Source of the DNA: Ophiosphaerella korrae
Lineage: Eukaryota > Ascomycota > Dothideomycetes > Pleosporales > Phaeosphaeriaceae
Direction of reading: 5' to 3'
DNA: 64,000 nt
Assembly (NCBI GenBank): GCA_028456385.1
Contig: JALNQF010000023.1
Coordinates: 62,001-126,000 of the forward strand
Positions 22,863 through 32,997 of the stretch are shown here, piece by piece. Position 1 is the stretch's first letter; every line of letters begins with the position of its first letter. The notes beneath the pieces were generated by a model. That model had not been told where the DNA came from, did no database searches, and was given only the letters and a program-made list of their open reading frames with translations. The position numbers and the translations under genes are program-made.

Positions 22863-25473
22863 ATGGAGTCCACCGCCGTCGACATGGCCAAACTCGAGCG
22901 CAGGAGCTCCGCACCCGTTAAGCGCAGAGTAAGTCGAGCCTGCGACCATTGCCACCGCATGCGAACGAGGTGCAATGGCCAGGCCCCGTGTTCGCGCTGT
23001 ATCGAGCTCGAGTATGTCTGCCAGTACAATCGCGAGAAGAAGAGGCGAGGAAAGGTATGTCTCATATTGTCATACTGACCCTTCCGTTATCTTTATCTTG
23101 ATGTTTACTTTTGTCTAGGTGCCGAGACATATTCAAAAACAACGAGAAGAGGCCGCAGCGGCAGGGCACAGCCCGCAAACGCCTGGTCTGGCGCAACCCA
23201 ATGGCTATTTCGAGAGGCCCGGTGGTCTTTCTGAAATGGACGAGGAGGTATGGTCCCAGCCAGAAACCACGCCGGTAGTCCAGCAGTTTCCTCCTACCAA
23301 ACCTCTGCACAGCGCGCCTCCAGCCGAGTGGCAAACGATGCACCAAGGTAACCGTCAAAGCACCTTTCAATCAAGGTGCGCTAATTATCTCTTAGGCCCT
23401 CCTTTCGAGTCGCCAGTCAGCCAGATGATGATTGACCCTCTGTTGCTTGGCTCTGGTGCTGCCTATTCATCCATGCATGCTGAAATGCCAAGAGGCGAAC
23501 TGATGTACGCTATGAATGGTATTCATCTTATCCCAGAGCAAAACGGCCCAATCCCGCCTGAATACGCAAATATGGGATATCCCATGCATTATCAGGCTGC
23601 ACGACCATCCTCTCCTCACAGCTATGGTTCAGTCGACTCTGGATCGCCCCAGTCAGGAATGAGTGTCAGCTCATCGCAAAATGGCGGCGCAGCATCAATG
23701 CCGTGCAGATACCCTGTCTTGAAGCCTTTGATACCACATCTTGGTACCATTATGACCATCTCAACAGCATGCGACCTTCTTGAGTACTACTTCCAGAGCT
23801 CCTCCTCAGTCTTTATGGAGCCGACCTCCCCCTACATCCTAGGCTCTGTTTTCCGAAAACGCTCGTTTCTACGACAACAGAAACCCAGAAAGTGTAGCCC
23901 TGCACTCTTGGGTAGTATGCTCTGGATCGCCGCGCAAACTAGCGAGGCCAGTTATTTGACCTCATCACCATCTGCGAGGTCCGCTATCTGCCAAAAGCTG
24001 TGGAAACTTACAGTCGATCTTCTCAAGCCCCTGGTTCATTCACCATCATCCCACGGTTTCGCTCCCAACTCCGGTCTCACTTCGGCGGCACACGACAGCT
24101 TCCGCGTCGACCGAGTCATTGGCCGTTATGACGGGCGGCCTGACGGTGCAATGCCGCCGACTAGCACCTTGGACGATATTGCGACCTACATGAACCTCGG
24201 AGTTGTGACATCGGCAAGCGAATACAAGGCGGCTTCCCTTCGTTGGTGGAATGCGGCATGGTCGCTGGCTAGAGAACTCAAGCTCGGGCGGGAACTCTCT
24301 CAGGGCTTGAATAAGGAGCGAGACGAGAATGGAGAGTTGGAAGTTGGATTAACAGATTGTTCGCGCTCTGGTGCGCAGGTGCCAGCCGGGACACCTGCGG
24401 CAGCAGTGGTGGAGGAGATGAAGGAGGAGAGACGGCGACTTTGGTGGCTCCTTTACATGATCGATCGCCATCTCGGTTTGTGCTACAACCGCCCACTGGC
24501 CATGCTGGATAATGAGTGTGAAGACCTGTATCAGCCGGTTGCCGACACGTTATGGCAAGCCGGCGAATTTTATACTGGTCACTCTGGACCTCGCGCAAAG
24601 GGCTTAAGCTTTCAGTGTATTTCACACGACGTTTTTGGATTCTTCCTTCCTCTAATGACTATACTTGGCGACATAGTCGATTTGAACGCACAGAAGAACC
24701 ATCCGAGGTTCGGACAACGAAATTCCTGGGAGCTTCATGAGGCAGAGATAACACATCAACTGGAGCGGTACGCTTACAGCATTGAGTCATTCAGGGCTCA
24801 GCATGGATGTGGACAAAACGAGGAATCTGTCAATCAACAAAATGTTTCCCCCGATCCGGTTCGCAGCGAGTGGATACACCAGACCCGTAAGGTTGCCGCG
24901 TACGCAACACACATTATGCACGTTCTTCACATTCTCCTTCACGGTAAATGGGATCCTGTTGCGCTTCTGGAGGATGATAACATGTGGATATGCTCCCAAA
25001 GCTTCCTTGCTGCGACATCTAACGCGATCTCGGCGGCCCATGCGGTCGAAGAAATACTTGACCTGGACCCAGATCTTTCCTTCATGCCGTACTTGTTCGG
25101 AATGGTATGTAAACCGCCTTTAAATCTTCAAAAACCTATCCGAAGTCATTTAAATATGTCTCATTATGAATAAAGAACTAACAAACCACAGTATCTACTA
25201 CAAGGAAGCTTAATCCTGTTACTCTTGGCTGACAAATTGTCGACCGAGACTAACGACGGCGTCATCCGAGCCTGTGAAACGATTGTTCGAGCTCATGAGG
25301 CTGCCGTCGTTACACTCAACACCGAGTACCAGCGCAATTTCCGAAAGGTCATGATCTCAACCTTAGCTCAAATAAAAGGCCACGGCCACGCTCGAGAAAT
25401 GACACCAGCAAAACGAAGAGAAGTGCTTTCCTTGTATCGATGGACAAGTCTCGGCAACGGTCTAGCAATTTAA
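22863..25473 (+). CDS. XlnR/AraR-family Zn2Cys6 transcriptional activator
   Basis: Exons 22863-23054, 23119-25104 and 25192-25473 give 819 aa. A further in-frame 48-nt intron at 23348-23395 (GTAACC...GCTAATTATCTCTTAG) is likely and would give 803 aa. The N-terminus has a binuclear cluster, [20 protein letters not shown] plus the sixth Cys in ELEYVC, followed by a basic linker. The fungal-specific middle domain contains [19 protein letters not shown] and [18 protein letters not shown]. The C-terminus has [52 protein letters not shown] and [12 protein letters not shown], all hallmarks of XlnR/Xyr1 and its AraR relatives, which activate hemicellulase and pentose genes. The N-terminus is shorter than in classical XlnR, so orthology versus paralogy is open. 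It lies about 0.9 kb from gaaC. Confidence 0.88.
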
Positions 25474-26416
25474 CGAACGATTTCTCAACGGTATAGGGGC
25501 TATAGCACGAACGATCGACTATTGAAAGCGGTAATGAACGGCCCCAGACAATTGTAAACATGAAGTGTAAGATTATGAATTGGACTGGAGATTGAAGATT
25601 AGTGATCAGGTGCTAGTATTTTCTTGCTGGATTTTTATGGGTTTGATGAATGAACAAATGAACGGTTGATTTTGACGAATATTCAAGGGGGCTAGGGATC
25701 TTCATTAGAGCACAATTTAGTACTGCAACCGTTGATACACGAATCACCTTTTTTATAAGGTCAAATACAGATACTTACACATATCTGCCAAATCTCTTAT
25801 CTATGCTACTACATACGTGTGTTTATGGTTTCGAAGCTGATTCTAAAATGATTCCAAAATTGCTGTTATGCAACGCTAAGAAAGGGGTCGCAATAACGGC
25901 ATAAATGTATGTTATATGAAATCGCTTGGCTTGGGGTCGGGTTTAGGAAATAGCATGATGCTGAGAGATCATGTGATTGCTATTTTACCCCAGATTTACT
26001 AGGATGAGGATTATGGCGGGGAAGTATACCCGTGGTTGGGTCGTCCATGAGACATCGAAGTCTGTCAACAAGTACTTAGTCATGACATGCGACCCAGATA
26101 TCCCTGTCAGTATTGACAAGACACATTATAATATACCAAGTGACTGATCACTACTATGCACCTCACTACTGCGCCTTAAGTACGTGTTAACATCAACAGC
26201 TGCGGAGGTTCCCGGTGACGTCACGATTTGGAAACCACGCGAGCATACATGAAAGTGAAGAACAAATGATTACGTTCTGTATTCATACCTAATCTAGCGT
26301 GCTGCATCCAAAACAAAGGCGCAAAATACAAATGCAGGATGGGAATTTTGTGCCTTTGCAATGCAGGATCGCATGCAACATAAAAGGACGTAACAAAAGA
26401 ACAAATCAAACCACAA
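25474..26416. other. Convergent intergenic spacer
   Basis: This holds the 3' flanks of the activator gene and of gaaC. It is AT-rich, and no gene or repeat was recognised. Confidence 0.5.
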
Positions 26417-27421
26417 TCATAACGACTTCTCAACCTCCATAACTTCCCGAATGTCTTCAGCAACAGCATCGACCCTCTCCTTTGATAGCCTCTTGAGCGG
26501 TCGCCGGGGATATCCACCGTATCCGTAATATGACTGAATGGCAGACTTTGTTCCGGGAATGGCGGCCTTGGTCAAAACCCAGTCGCCTTTGCTGAGCACC
26601 TTCTGAAGCGCCAAAGACTCGTCATATTTACCTTCTGCCCACAGGTTCCATACCTTGACACAAGTCTTGGGAAGAACATTCGCTCCGCCAGCGATGATGC
26701 CAGAGCCGCCGCTGGCGGCTGTTTGAGCAGTGAAGTCAGCCATACCGCCGAAAGCCATGTAGCCGCTACCATTGCTCTTAGTCGTGCAGGCATTCGTAGC
26801 CAGCGCTACACGCGTGAGTTTTCCCGTGTTGCCGCATGTGAATTTGGTGCCAACGATATTGGGATGCTTGGCCAATTTGATAATGAGATCGCTGTCCATA
26901 TCAATCCCCGCCACGGCGCCAGGATAGTTGTAAAGAACAATCGGGAGCGGCGAGGCGTCTGCTACCTTATTGAAGTATTCGTAAATGGCATCTTCGTCGA
27001 TTGCATAGCGATAGTAGCTTGGTGGGACTATGAGGACATACTCGCCACCTGCTGCTTCGGCTTCTTTGCACAGTTCAATCGTGAGCTTGATCCCATGCTC
27101 TGAGGCTCCTACCATAACTGGCACATCCCGGTATCCAGCTTCATCTAGCGCTTCGCGAGTTGCTCGCGTGACTGCTGTTTTCTCGGCTCGTGATAGGTGG
27201 ACTGCTTCTCCGTTGGATCCCATTGTTACTAGGCCGACGAGACCTGCTTTTGCAAGTCTAACTGCATGTTTCTTGATGGCGGGGATATCTAATTCTTCGG
27301 TTTCGGGGTCAAAGAAAGTCATAGTCGGTGAGTAGATGCCCGGTCGAAGGGGAGTACGCTGCTTTGCGTGCCCGTTCGTAGTGCCGTTGCTAAGGCCATT
27401 GGCCACACCATCTGCAGTCAT
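26417..27421 (-). CDS. gaaC: 2-keto-3-deoxy-L-galactonate aldolase (DHDPS/NAL superfamily)
   Basis: A single-exon gene of 334 aa. It is a class I aldolase of the dihydrodipicolinate synthase fold: GSNGE at ~69-72 stands for the GTTGE substrate loop, YNYPG at 164-168 carries the catalytic Tyr, and GTKFTCGN places the Schiff-base Lys at 193. In fungi GaaC/Lga1 splits 2-keto-3-deoxy-L-galactonate into pyruvate and L-glyceraldehyde, the third step of D-galacturonate breakdown. Fungi have several DHDPS-like paralogues, so family membership alone would not identify it. The divergent neighbour looks like GaaA, and gaaA-gaaC (Bcgar2-Bclga1 in Botrytis) share a bidirectional promoter in other fungi, which makes this assignment strong. 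There is no signal peptide, so it should be cytosolic. Confidence 0.83.
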   Translation of the reverse strand: MTADGVANGLSNGTTNGHAKQRTPLRPGIYSPTMTFFDPETEELDIPAIKKHAVRLAKAGLVGLVTMGSNGEAVHLSRAEKTAVTRATREALDEAGYRDVPVMVGASEHGIKLTIELCKEAEAAGGEYVLIVPPSYYRYAIDEDAIYEYFNKVADASPLPIVLYNYPGAVAGIDMDSDLIIKLAKHPNIVGTKFTCGNTGKLTRVALATNACTTKSNGSGYMAFGGMADFTAQTAASGGSGIIAGGANVLPKTCVKVWNLWAEGKYDESLALQKVLSKGDWVLTKAAIPGTKSAIQSYYGYGGYPRRPLKRLSKERVDAVAEDIREVMEVEKSL

Positions 27422-28313
27422 GGTTGAGTAGTGTCAGATTAAGATTTAGACGAAAGAATAGGAACTTGTCCTGTACAAGAGACAAAAGTCTAGGAAGTCT
27501 AGAGGAGAGGAAAGGCGCTCAACATAAGCTTTGCTTCCACACACACGCGGGCTCGGTCAGCATTAATATATCAGCGAGATGGACGGCAACTGAGGTATAT
27601 TCAAGAAGAGGAGCTAGCTCGGCAGAGCCCACAAACATCCCGCCTTTTCTTGTGCGTGGTGAGGGGGTTTCAAGATGTTGAGATCTCGTCAAACGCGCAT
27701 CGTTGATTCGCTCGACCCGCCGAGGACTTCATGCTGTAAAGGGCCGAAGCCAAAATGGCCAACATGGCGTGCAGGGCTGTGGGCCGTCTCACGAGCTCGG
27801 GACACGACCACACGAAATGCGGTACGTGATGCGGCTTTTTCTTCGGGGTTGACTAACAAGAAAAAGACTCGGTTGGCTACTGACGAGAAACGGATCTGCG
27901 GCAGGGCTGAAGTCATCTAGTGGGGAGGACCAAGGAGTGGTAGACACGGAACATATTGCTGCTATTTCTCCACCAATAGATTGGACGGTAGACGCGTGGG
28001 GTTGTGCAGCCGCGACTTGCCTAGATTGCCGCGGGGGCCGGCAAAACTGGCTGCGGCTCGTCATGTGAGCCCCTCCAAATGCCCCTCACCGTTCGCTGCT
28101 GGGAAAATGTAATTCCAGCTTGCTTTGCTCAACCTAAGTTGATTAAGTTCAGCTTGGTTCAAATGCCGCGGCGTCTGCGCGACAAAAGTGTGGTGATTTC
28201 GTCGCTCCTTCATTGAGCTCTAAATCACTTCGCTGCCTCTCGAACTGTGCAGCTGAACTTGACCACGGTTCGTGTTGTCAATACTGTCTTTGGGTTGACG
28301 AATCTCTGCTACA
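27422..28313. promoter_or_regulatory. Bidirectional gaaC-gaaA promoter
   Basis: This 892-bp spacer separates the divergent gaaC and gaaA start codons. It contains one match to the GaaR-type motif at 27969-27977, followed by an inverted CCAAT at 27980-27984. Three SYGGRG matches, possible CreA carbon-catabolite sites, lie at 27920-27925, 27996-28001 and 28031-28036. SYGGRG is short, so some matches may be chance. Confidence 0.65.
27969..27977 (+). promoter_or_regulatory. Galacturonic-acid-responsive element (GaaR-type CCNCCAA site)
   Basis: TCCACCAAT matches the CCNCCAA core described for the GaaR activator and the wider TCCNCCAAT galacturonate-responsive element of Aspergillus and Botrytis. 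It lies about 550 bp from gaaC and 340 bp from gaaA. The match is seen directly; its use in this species is inferred. Confidence 0.6.
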
Positions 28314-29922
28314 ATGGCTCCTCTAGAAGTTTTGATGGTATGCTGCCCCTCAACTTAAACGTGCTCTTTTGCCAGCCTCTTTCCGTCTCTTGTTGTCTTT
28401 GCTCGCTTGTGAATTGACATTATATGCTATGCCAGCGCATGCATGCGCTTTTTCTGCTAATATGCATTACATTGGCATTTTTGAAGCTAACGAGAGCTCC
28501 AGGTCGGTACTGGCGAGTACACGACGGGTTTTGTTGGCGGAGGCGCGTCCAAGTCAGATAAGAAAGTCGGTGTGGTTGGTTTGACCCTATTCGACCTGCG
28601 AAGACGAGGAAAGGTTGGAAAGCTGTCAATGGTTGGCGTTTCGGGCGGCAAATTCCCTGCAATTCGTGAGCCGTTGAACCACTATTTACCAAGTCTAGAG
28701 TGCTTATGATTTGTAGGCGAGCATTTACAAAAAAATATCTCTGAGGCATACAATGGCTTGGATGTGTCTTTTGACGAGTATCCCAAAGAGGGCAAAACAG
28801 ATCCAGATGCATACAAGGCTGCGATTGACGCGTTGCCCAAAGGCAGTGCCAGTAAGTTCACATACGCAAAAAGACAGAGAAAGGGACGCGCTAACCTCTA
28901 CTAGTCACTATTTTCACACCTGACACCACACACTACCCAATCGCTCAGTATGCGATTGAGCGCGGCATCCACGTGCTTATCACGAAGCCAGCAGTCAAAT
29001 TACTGCAACACCACCAAGAGCTTCTCACGGCAGCCAAGAAGAACAATGTTTTTGTATACATTGAGCACCACAAACGATACGATCCTGCCTACGCGGACGC
29101 GCGATTCAGGGCGCAAAAATTGGGAGACTTCAACTACTTCTACTCCTACATGAGCCAGCCAAAGTGAGAACTCATATTATACAAGGAGTTCAACATCTAA
29201 CAAAACTAATAGGAGCCAACTTGAAACTTTCAAGGCATGGGCGGGCAAGGACAGTGACATTTCATACTACCTCAACTCACACCATGTCGACATCAACGAG
29301 TCCATGATTCCCGATTACAAGCCCGTTCGAGTCATGGCAAGCGCAGCCAAAGGTATCGCGACCACCCTTGGATGCGACCCATCTACAGAAGACACGATCA
29401 CCCTTCTTACCGATTGGGTAAAGAAGGATGACCCAAGCAAGCGAGCCACTGGTGTTTACACAGCAGGTTGGGCCGCGCCACAAAAGGCTGGCGTGCATTC
29501 AAATCAATATTTCCATTACATGGCCTCGAAAGGAGAAATTCGTGTAAATCAAGCCAAACGAGGCTACGACGTTACTGATGATGATACCGGCTTGTTGTGG
29601 TATAACCCGTAAGTGTGTAGATCGGGTTGGAGCGAACATGTTGCTAACCAGTCATAGATTCTACATGAAGTACGCCCCAGACGAGGAGGGTAACTTCGCA
29701 GGCCAGATTGGTTACGGCTATATTTCATTTGAAAAGTTCATCGATGCGGTAAATGGCCTGAACGAAGGCAAAGTCACACTCGACCAGCTTGACGCGCGTC
29801 CGTTGCCCACTCTCAAAAATACGATTGCGACTACTGCAATTCTTGAGGCTGGAAGGAGATCATTGGATGAGAACCGACCAATTGAGATTGTAGAACAGGG
29901 TGGCGTTTGGTCTTTGAAGTGA
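28314..29922 (+). CDS. gaaA: D-galacturonate reductase (Gfo/Idh/MocA family)
   Basis: Six exons, 28314-28337, 28503-28665, 28717-28851, 28905-29163, 29213-29608 and 29658-29922, give 413 aa with every joint in frame. The first exon encodes only MAPLEVLM; the second starts [16 protein letters not shown], a dinucleotide-binding glycine-rich start. [39 protein letters not shown] and [10 protein letters not shown] follow the Rossmann pattern of Gfo/Idh/MocA enzymes, where the K-P pair helps bind cofactor. GaaA reduces D-galacturonate to L-galactonate with NAD(P)H, the first pathway step. The assignment rests on family resemblance and on the divergent pairing with the aldolase. The unrelated aldo-keto reductase GAR1 does the same reaction in other fungi. 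It is likely induced by pectin monomers through the shared promoter. Confidence 0.82.
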
Positions 29923-30580
29923 AAAGTTTATGACAGATACATTTTACCTACATTACATATAAATACTCAGGTTTCTAAATGCAAGACCCTGTCCCTTACC
30001 AACATTATTTCACAGTATTATGTCTGAATATTCTACGATTGTGATTTTTTCCCCCAAGCTTCTAATCAAGTGAATTACTCGAACCAGCTGGTAATGTGGC
30101 CTTGGAAGGTTCCCCTGGCAACGCGCATATATGATGAATACGCTAGCACGTGACGCTGGAAGCCCCACTCCCCCACGGGCAAAACCGCCTAGGCACTTGC
30201 GGGCACCATCAAGGGTCATTGGAATCTTCCGACGGCTGCGTGATCGACCGAGCCTGGGAATCGGATGAATAGAACCCGAGAGTATGTTTACCTTGCCCCT
30301 GCCTATCTAATTCTATCCAGTCCCATTGCGCTTATGGCAAGTGATCCCCGGAAACATGGGTCTAAGATCACTAAGCCCAAATATCGTGGATACTTTGACT
30401 TAGTTCACGTGGATTTCTGGTCCTCCCTATGCAATGTATATACAACCACATAGGGTGTTATATTGTTGGTTCACAAGGTTGGAGAATTTGATTACCGTAG
30501 GCATGATAAGGCCTTCCATATCCTTCCGTAACTGAGGTCTCTTAACGTTTTCTACAGCTCTCATCCTTGAAACAGCAAAA
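29923..30580. other. Intergenic region
   Basis: No gene or repeat was recognised. It includes the gaaA 3' flank and the upstream region of the protease-like gene at 30581. Confidence 0.5.
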
Positions 30581-31930
30581 ATGGAGGAGTATATGCAGCG
30601 TGAAATGGCTAACAGCGACGAGGAAGCTATGTACGATGAAAACCTCAATGAGTGGTTGTACGATCTCCATACATTTCGGGATATTGATAGGAACCGTTAC
30701 TTCGACAACCATTGGATTGACCTTGTATCATTCGGAAAAGGTGCCCGGGAGATGCAACCGATTCGTAAGCCACGGCGGCGATCATTCTGCTTTGGTAATA
30801 CTAAACTATGTGTGGACATTGAAGGCAAATCTTTATCCAAAACATGTCACTTCTTGGAAACTGGGGGCACCGTGAGATTCGATCGAGTTCTTGAGCGATA
30901 TGATCCTGAATCTTTGCCTCATATTGACGGAGAATCAATCTGCATTGAGGGAAATAATTTTTCGATCACTGTTAACCAGTATCTGACAATCATGAGGCAT
31001 GGCCATAAAGGCTGGTTTGATGATGCAATAATCGATATGGGTTTTGACTTTCTACGTCGCATGTTGAAGACCCAAGAGCGTGGTATTGCTCTGTGCTCGA
31101 CAGCGGAAACTAAAAGTTTGTACAACCTGCATCACAATCATGACAGCTCGGAGCCTAGGCTACGAGAACTTGCGACTGGGAAACTCAACTTTGATAAGCT
31201 GCTGATCGAGCGATGCAAAGATGCAAATTTTATCTTTCTTCCAATCTCAGATGGATACGTCGAATGTAATTCGGCATATGGGGCATGTGGGACGCACTGG
31301 AGTGTGCTGATGATCGATTGTCGCCGTCGAGATCGACTGGAAGGCCATTTGCTAGATCCGCTCAAGCCAAAGACCGTAGGTTTGGAACTCGCAAGACATA
31401 TCCTAGGCGGTGTGAATATGATGTTCAGCCACATGGATAAGGGCTTTGCCCTTCCGCCTCATTTTATCGTCGAGGAGCATACACCTAATCAGAAACTTCA
31501 CAAAAAATGCTCCGACGACTATAGAAGTGCGTGCGGCCCATTCGCCTTTGCCATCACGAATGACATCGCTTCACACATCATCATATCTCTAGACAAAGGC
31601 CAAGACGTTGAATCTACTAGCATAACCCTGCCGAAAGATTTCGGAAAATACTGGAACTGGAATTCAGATCGTACTCGTCAATTGATTGCCGGTCTAGTCC
31701 GACGAGAGCGACGAATACGGATCTACTTGTGTGGCACACACGAGTGGTTTGATAAAGGGCGTAAGAAGGGCTGGCAGAACATATTGAAGTCTGCAAATGT
31801 GCGACGATCAAACGGGGAGGAGCATGGGCTACCTCTCGATTACATTTGGTTTCCATGGGAAACACCGTCTACAAAATTCCGCAAGGCGATCACGCGCGGT
31901 GCGAAGCGCTGCCGTTATGTTTATGACTGA
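30581..31930 (+). CDS. ULP1/SENP-like (C48) cysteine protease
   Basis: A single-exon gene of 449 aa. It resembles SUMO/NEDD8 proteases: GWFDDAIIDMGFDFLRRM (~144-161) matches the WLxDxxI entry helix, GTHWSVLMID (~237-246) holds catalytic His239, HLLDPLKP (~256-263) holds Asp259, and SACGPFAFAITND (~316-328) holds Cys318. The oxyanion Gln normally found five to six residues before Cys is replaced (DDYRSAC). The ~140-residue N-terminus and basic tail (RGAKRCRYVYD) match nothing I know. ULP proteases process ubiquitin-like precursors or deconjugate them, usually in the nucleus. With the altered oxyanion residue, activity is uncertain. ULP-like genes also travel in some fungal transposons, so a domesticated element is possible. 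The reading frame is intact. Confidence 0.75.
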   Translation: MEEYMQREMANSDEEAMYDENLNEWLYDLHTFRDIDRNRYFDNHWIDLVSFGKGAREMQPIRKPRRRSFCFGNTKLCVDIEGKSLSKTCHFLETGGTVRFDRVLERYDPESLPHIDGESICIEGNNFSITVNQYLTIMRHGHKGWFDDAIIDMGFDFLRRMLKTQERGIALCSTAETKSLYNLHHNHDSSEPRLRELATGKLNFDKLLIERCKDANFIFLPISDGYVECNSAYGACGTHWSVLMIDCRRRDRLEGHLLDPLKPKTVGLELARHILGGVNMMFSHMDKGFALPPHFIVEEHTPNQKLHKKCSDDYRSACGPFAFAITNDIASHIIISLDKGQDVESTSITLPKDFGKYWNWNSDRTRQLIAGLVRRERRIRIYLCGTHEWFDKGRKKGWQNILKSANVRRSNGEEHGLPLDYIWFPWETPSTKFRKAITRGAKRCRYVYD

Positions 31931-32589
31931 GGTTAATTTTTGCAGTCGAATTAAAACATGAGTGAGTTTCTTAAATCTATCGGCGTCTTTTAAGTAGCAT
32001 TTAGTTTTCCTTGTCTAATGTACCTGAATTCAGAACCCCAATTTTTTTTTTAAATCATTATCAGCTACTCACCCTGAATTTATCTTAAATTCCAGTAACT
32101 TCAACTTCCGTATCAGTAATTTCTTAACACCGTTAATTACCCCTCTGATTCATTTGGGGTTTATATTGCTATTTGAATAGCGAAGAATAGATCCCAAGAA
32201 ACACATTCTAGACCGTTTGTCAAAGGTAAGAGTCTAATGTTCTGATAGTTGACTTCAAGGGAATGAAGACTAGCATCGATGTATCTTCTAAATTCATGAT
32301 TCGGACTAAACTTGAAAATGTTGAATCTGATGTTTCAATAACCCAAGCCCTAAAATGCTTTAACAATTACTCATGTGAGGAAACAGTGTTGTGAAAGGTA
32401 TGGAGTACTATAATATAGCGAGAAGAAATAGCCTAAGGAACACGGCATGGCAATGTAGGTAAGGTTAAGGGTATAATATTGCTATAGGTTTGTGATATAG
32501 AGATAGAACTGCTATGGAGAAGAAAAGGATTCTGTCCTAGCCTGATACTTGATCTAACCACTTATATCGTGTTTGACGCAAACGTACGT
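31931..32589. other. AT-rich intergenic region
   Basis: AT-rich spacer with no gene recognised. It holds the 3' flank of the protease-like gene and of the minus-strand small secreted protein gene. Confidence 0.5.
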
Positions 32590-32997
32590 TTAGTTAAGAC
32601 CCTTGCAGTTGGCCTCGGACTCATCGAGGGAACCAATGACGGCGGCCTCGCAGAGGAAGAAACCGGCTGCTTCGAGGATGGCAGCGGTTCCAAGAGTTGC
32701 AGCATCGAGGGCCAATGCGGCTACGCCACAACCAAAAGCCTCGGCAATGGCCTTCGTGGTGGCACCGTTGGAGCATTGCTGGCAGTTGGGGCTGCATTCG
32801 GTTGCCGCTAGTTTTCGACGAGTTCCTTCCCTGGATTGGAGCTTTTGTGAGCTCTGAGATCGCGCATCATTGAGTGCTTTGTCGACGATCGCTAGGCGAT
32901 CGTCCTGGCGGGGTGCCAAAGCATAATCGCCAACAGTGGGGACAGCGGAAGAAAAGCCGATGGCGGAAAGAGCGAGGAGAATGGAAGTGACCTTCAT
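32590..32997 (-). CDS. Small secreted six-cysteine protein, effector-like
   Basis: This encodes 135 aa. The ATG at 32997 is chosen because it gives a textbook signal peptide, MKVTSILLALSAIGFSSA, with cleavage near residue 18; an upstream in-frame ATG (33165) would bury it behind about 56 non-conserved residues. After a dibasic-containing pro-like segment (SREGTRRKL, ~55-63) come six cysteines at 68, 72, 75, 90, 116 and 131. They sit in an Ala/Gly-rich, weakly hydrophobic C-terminal half (AFGCGVAALALDAATLG). An even cysteine number suggests three disulfides. I do not recognise the family. Features fit an apoplastic effector or antimicrobial peptide-like protein, but this is inferred from form alone. 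It lies in a gene-sparse stretch. Confidence 0.68.
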   Translation of the reverse strand: MKVTSILLALSAIGFSSAVPTVGDYALAPRQDDRLAIVDKALNDARSQSSQKLQSREGTRRKLAATECSPNCQQCSNGATTKAIAEAFGCGVAALALDAATLGTAAILEAAGFFLCEAAVIGSLDESEANCKGLN

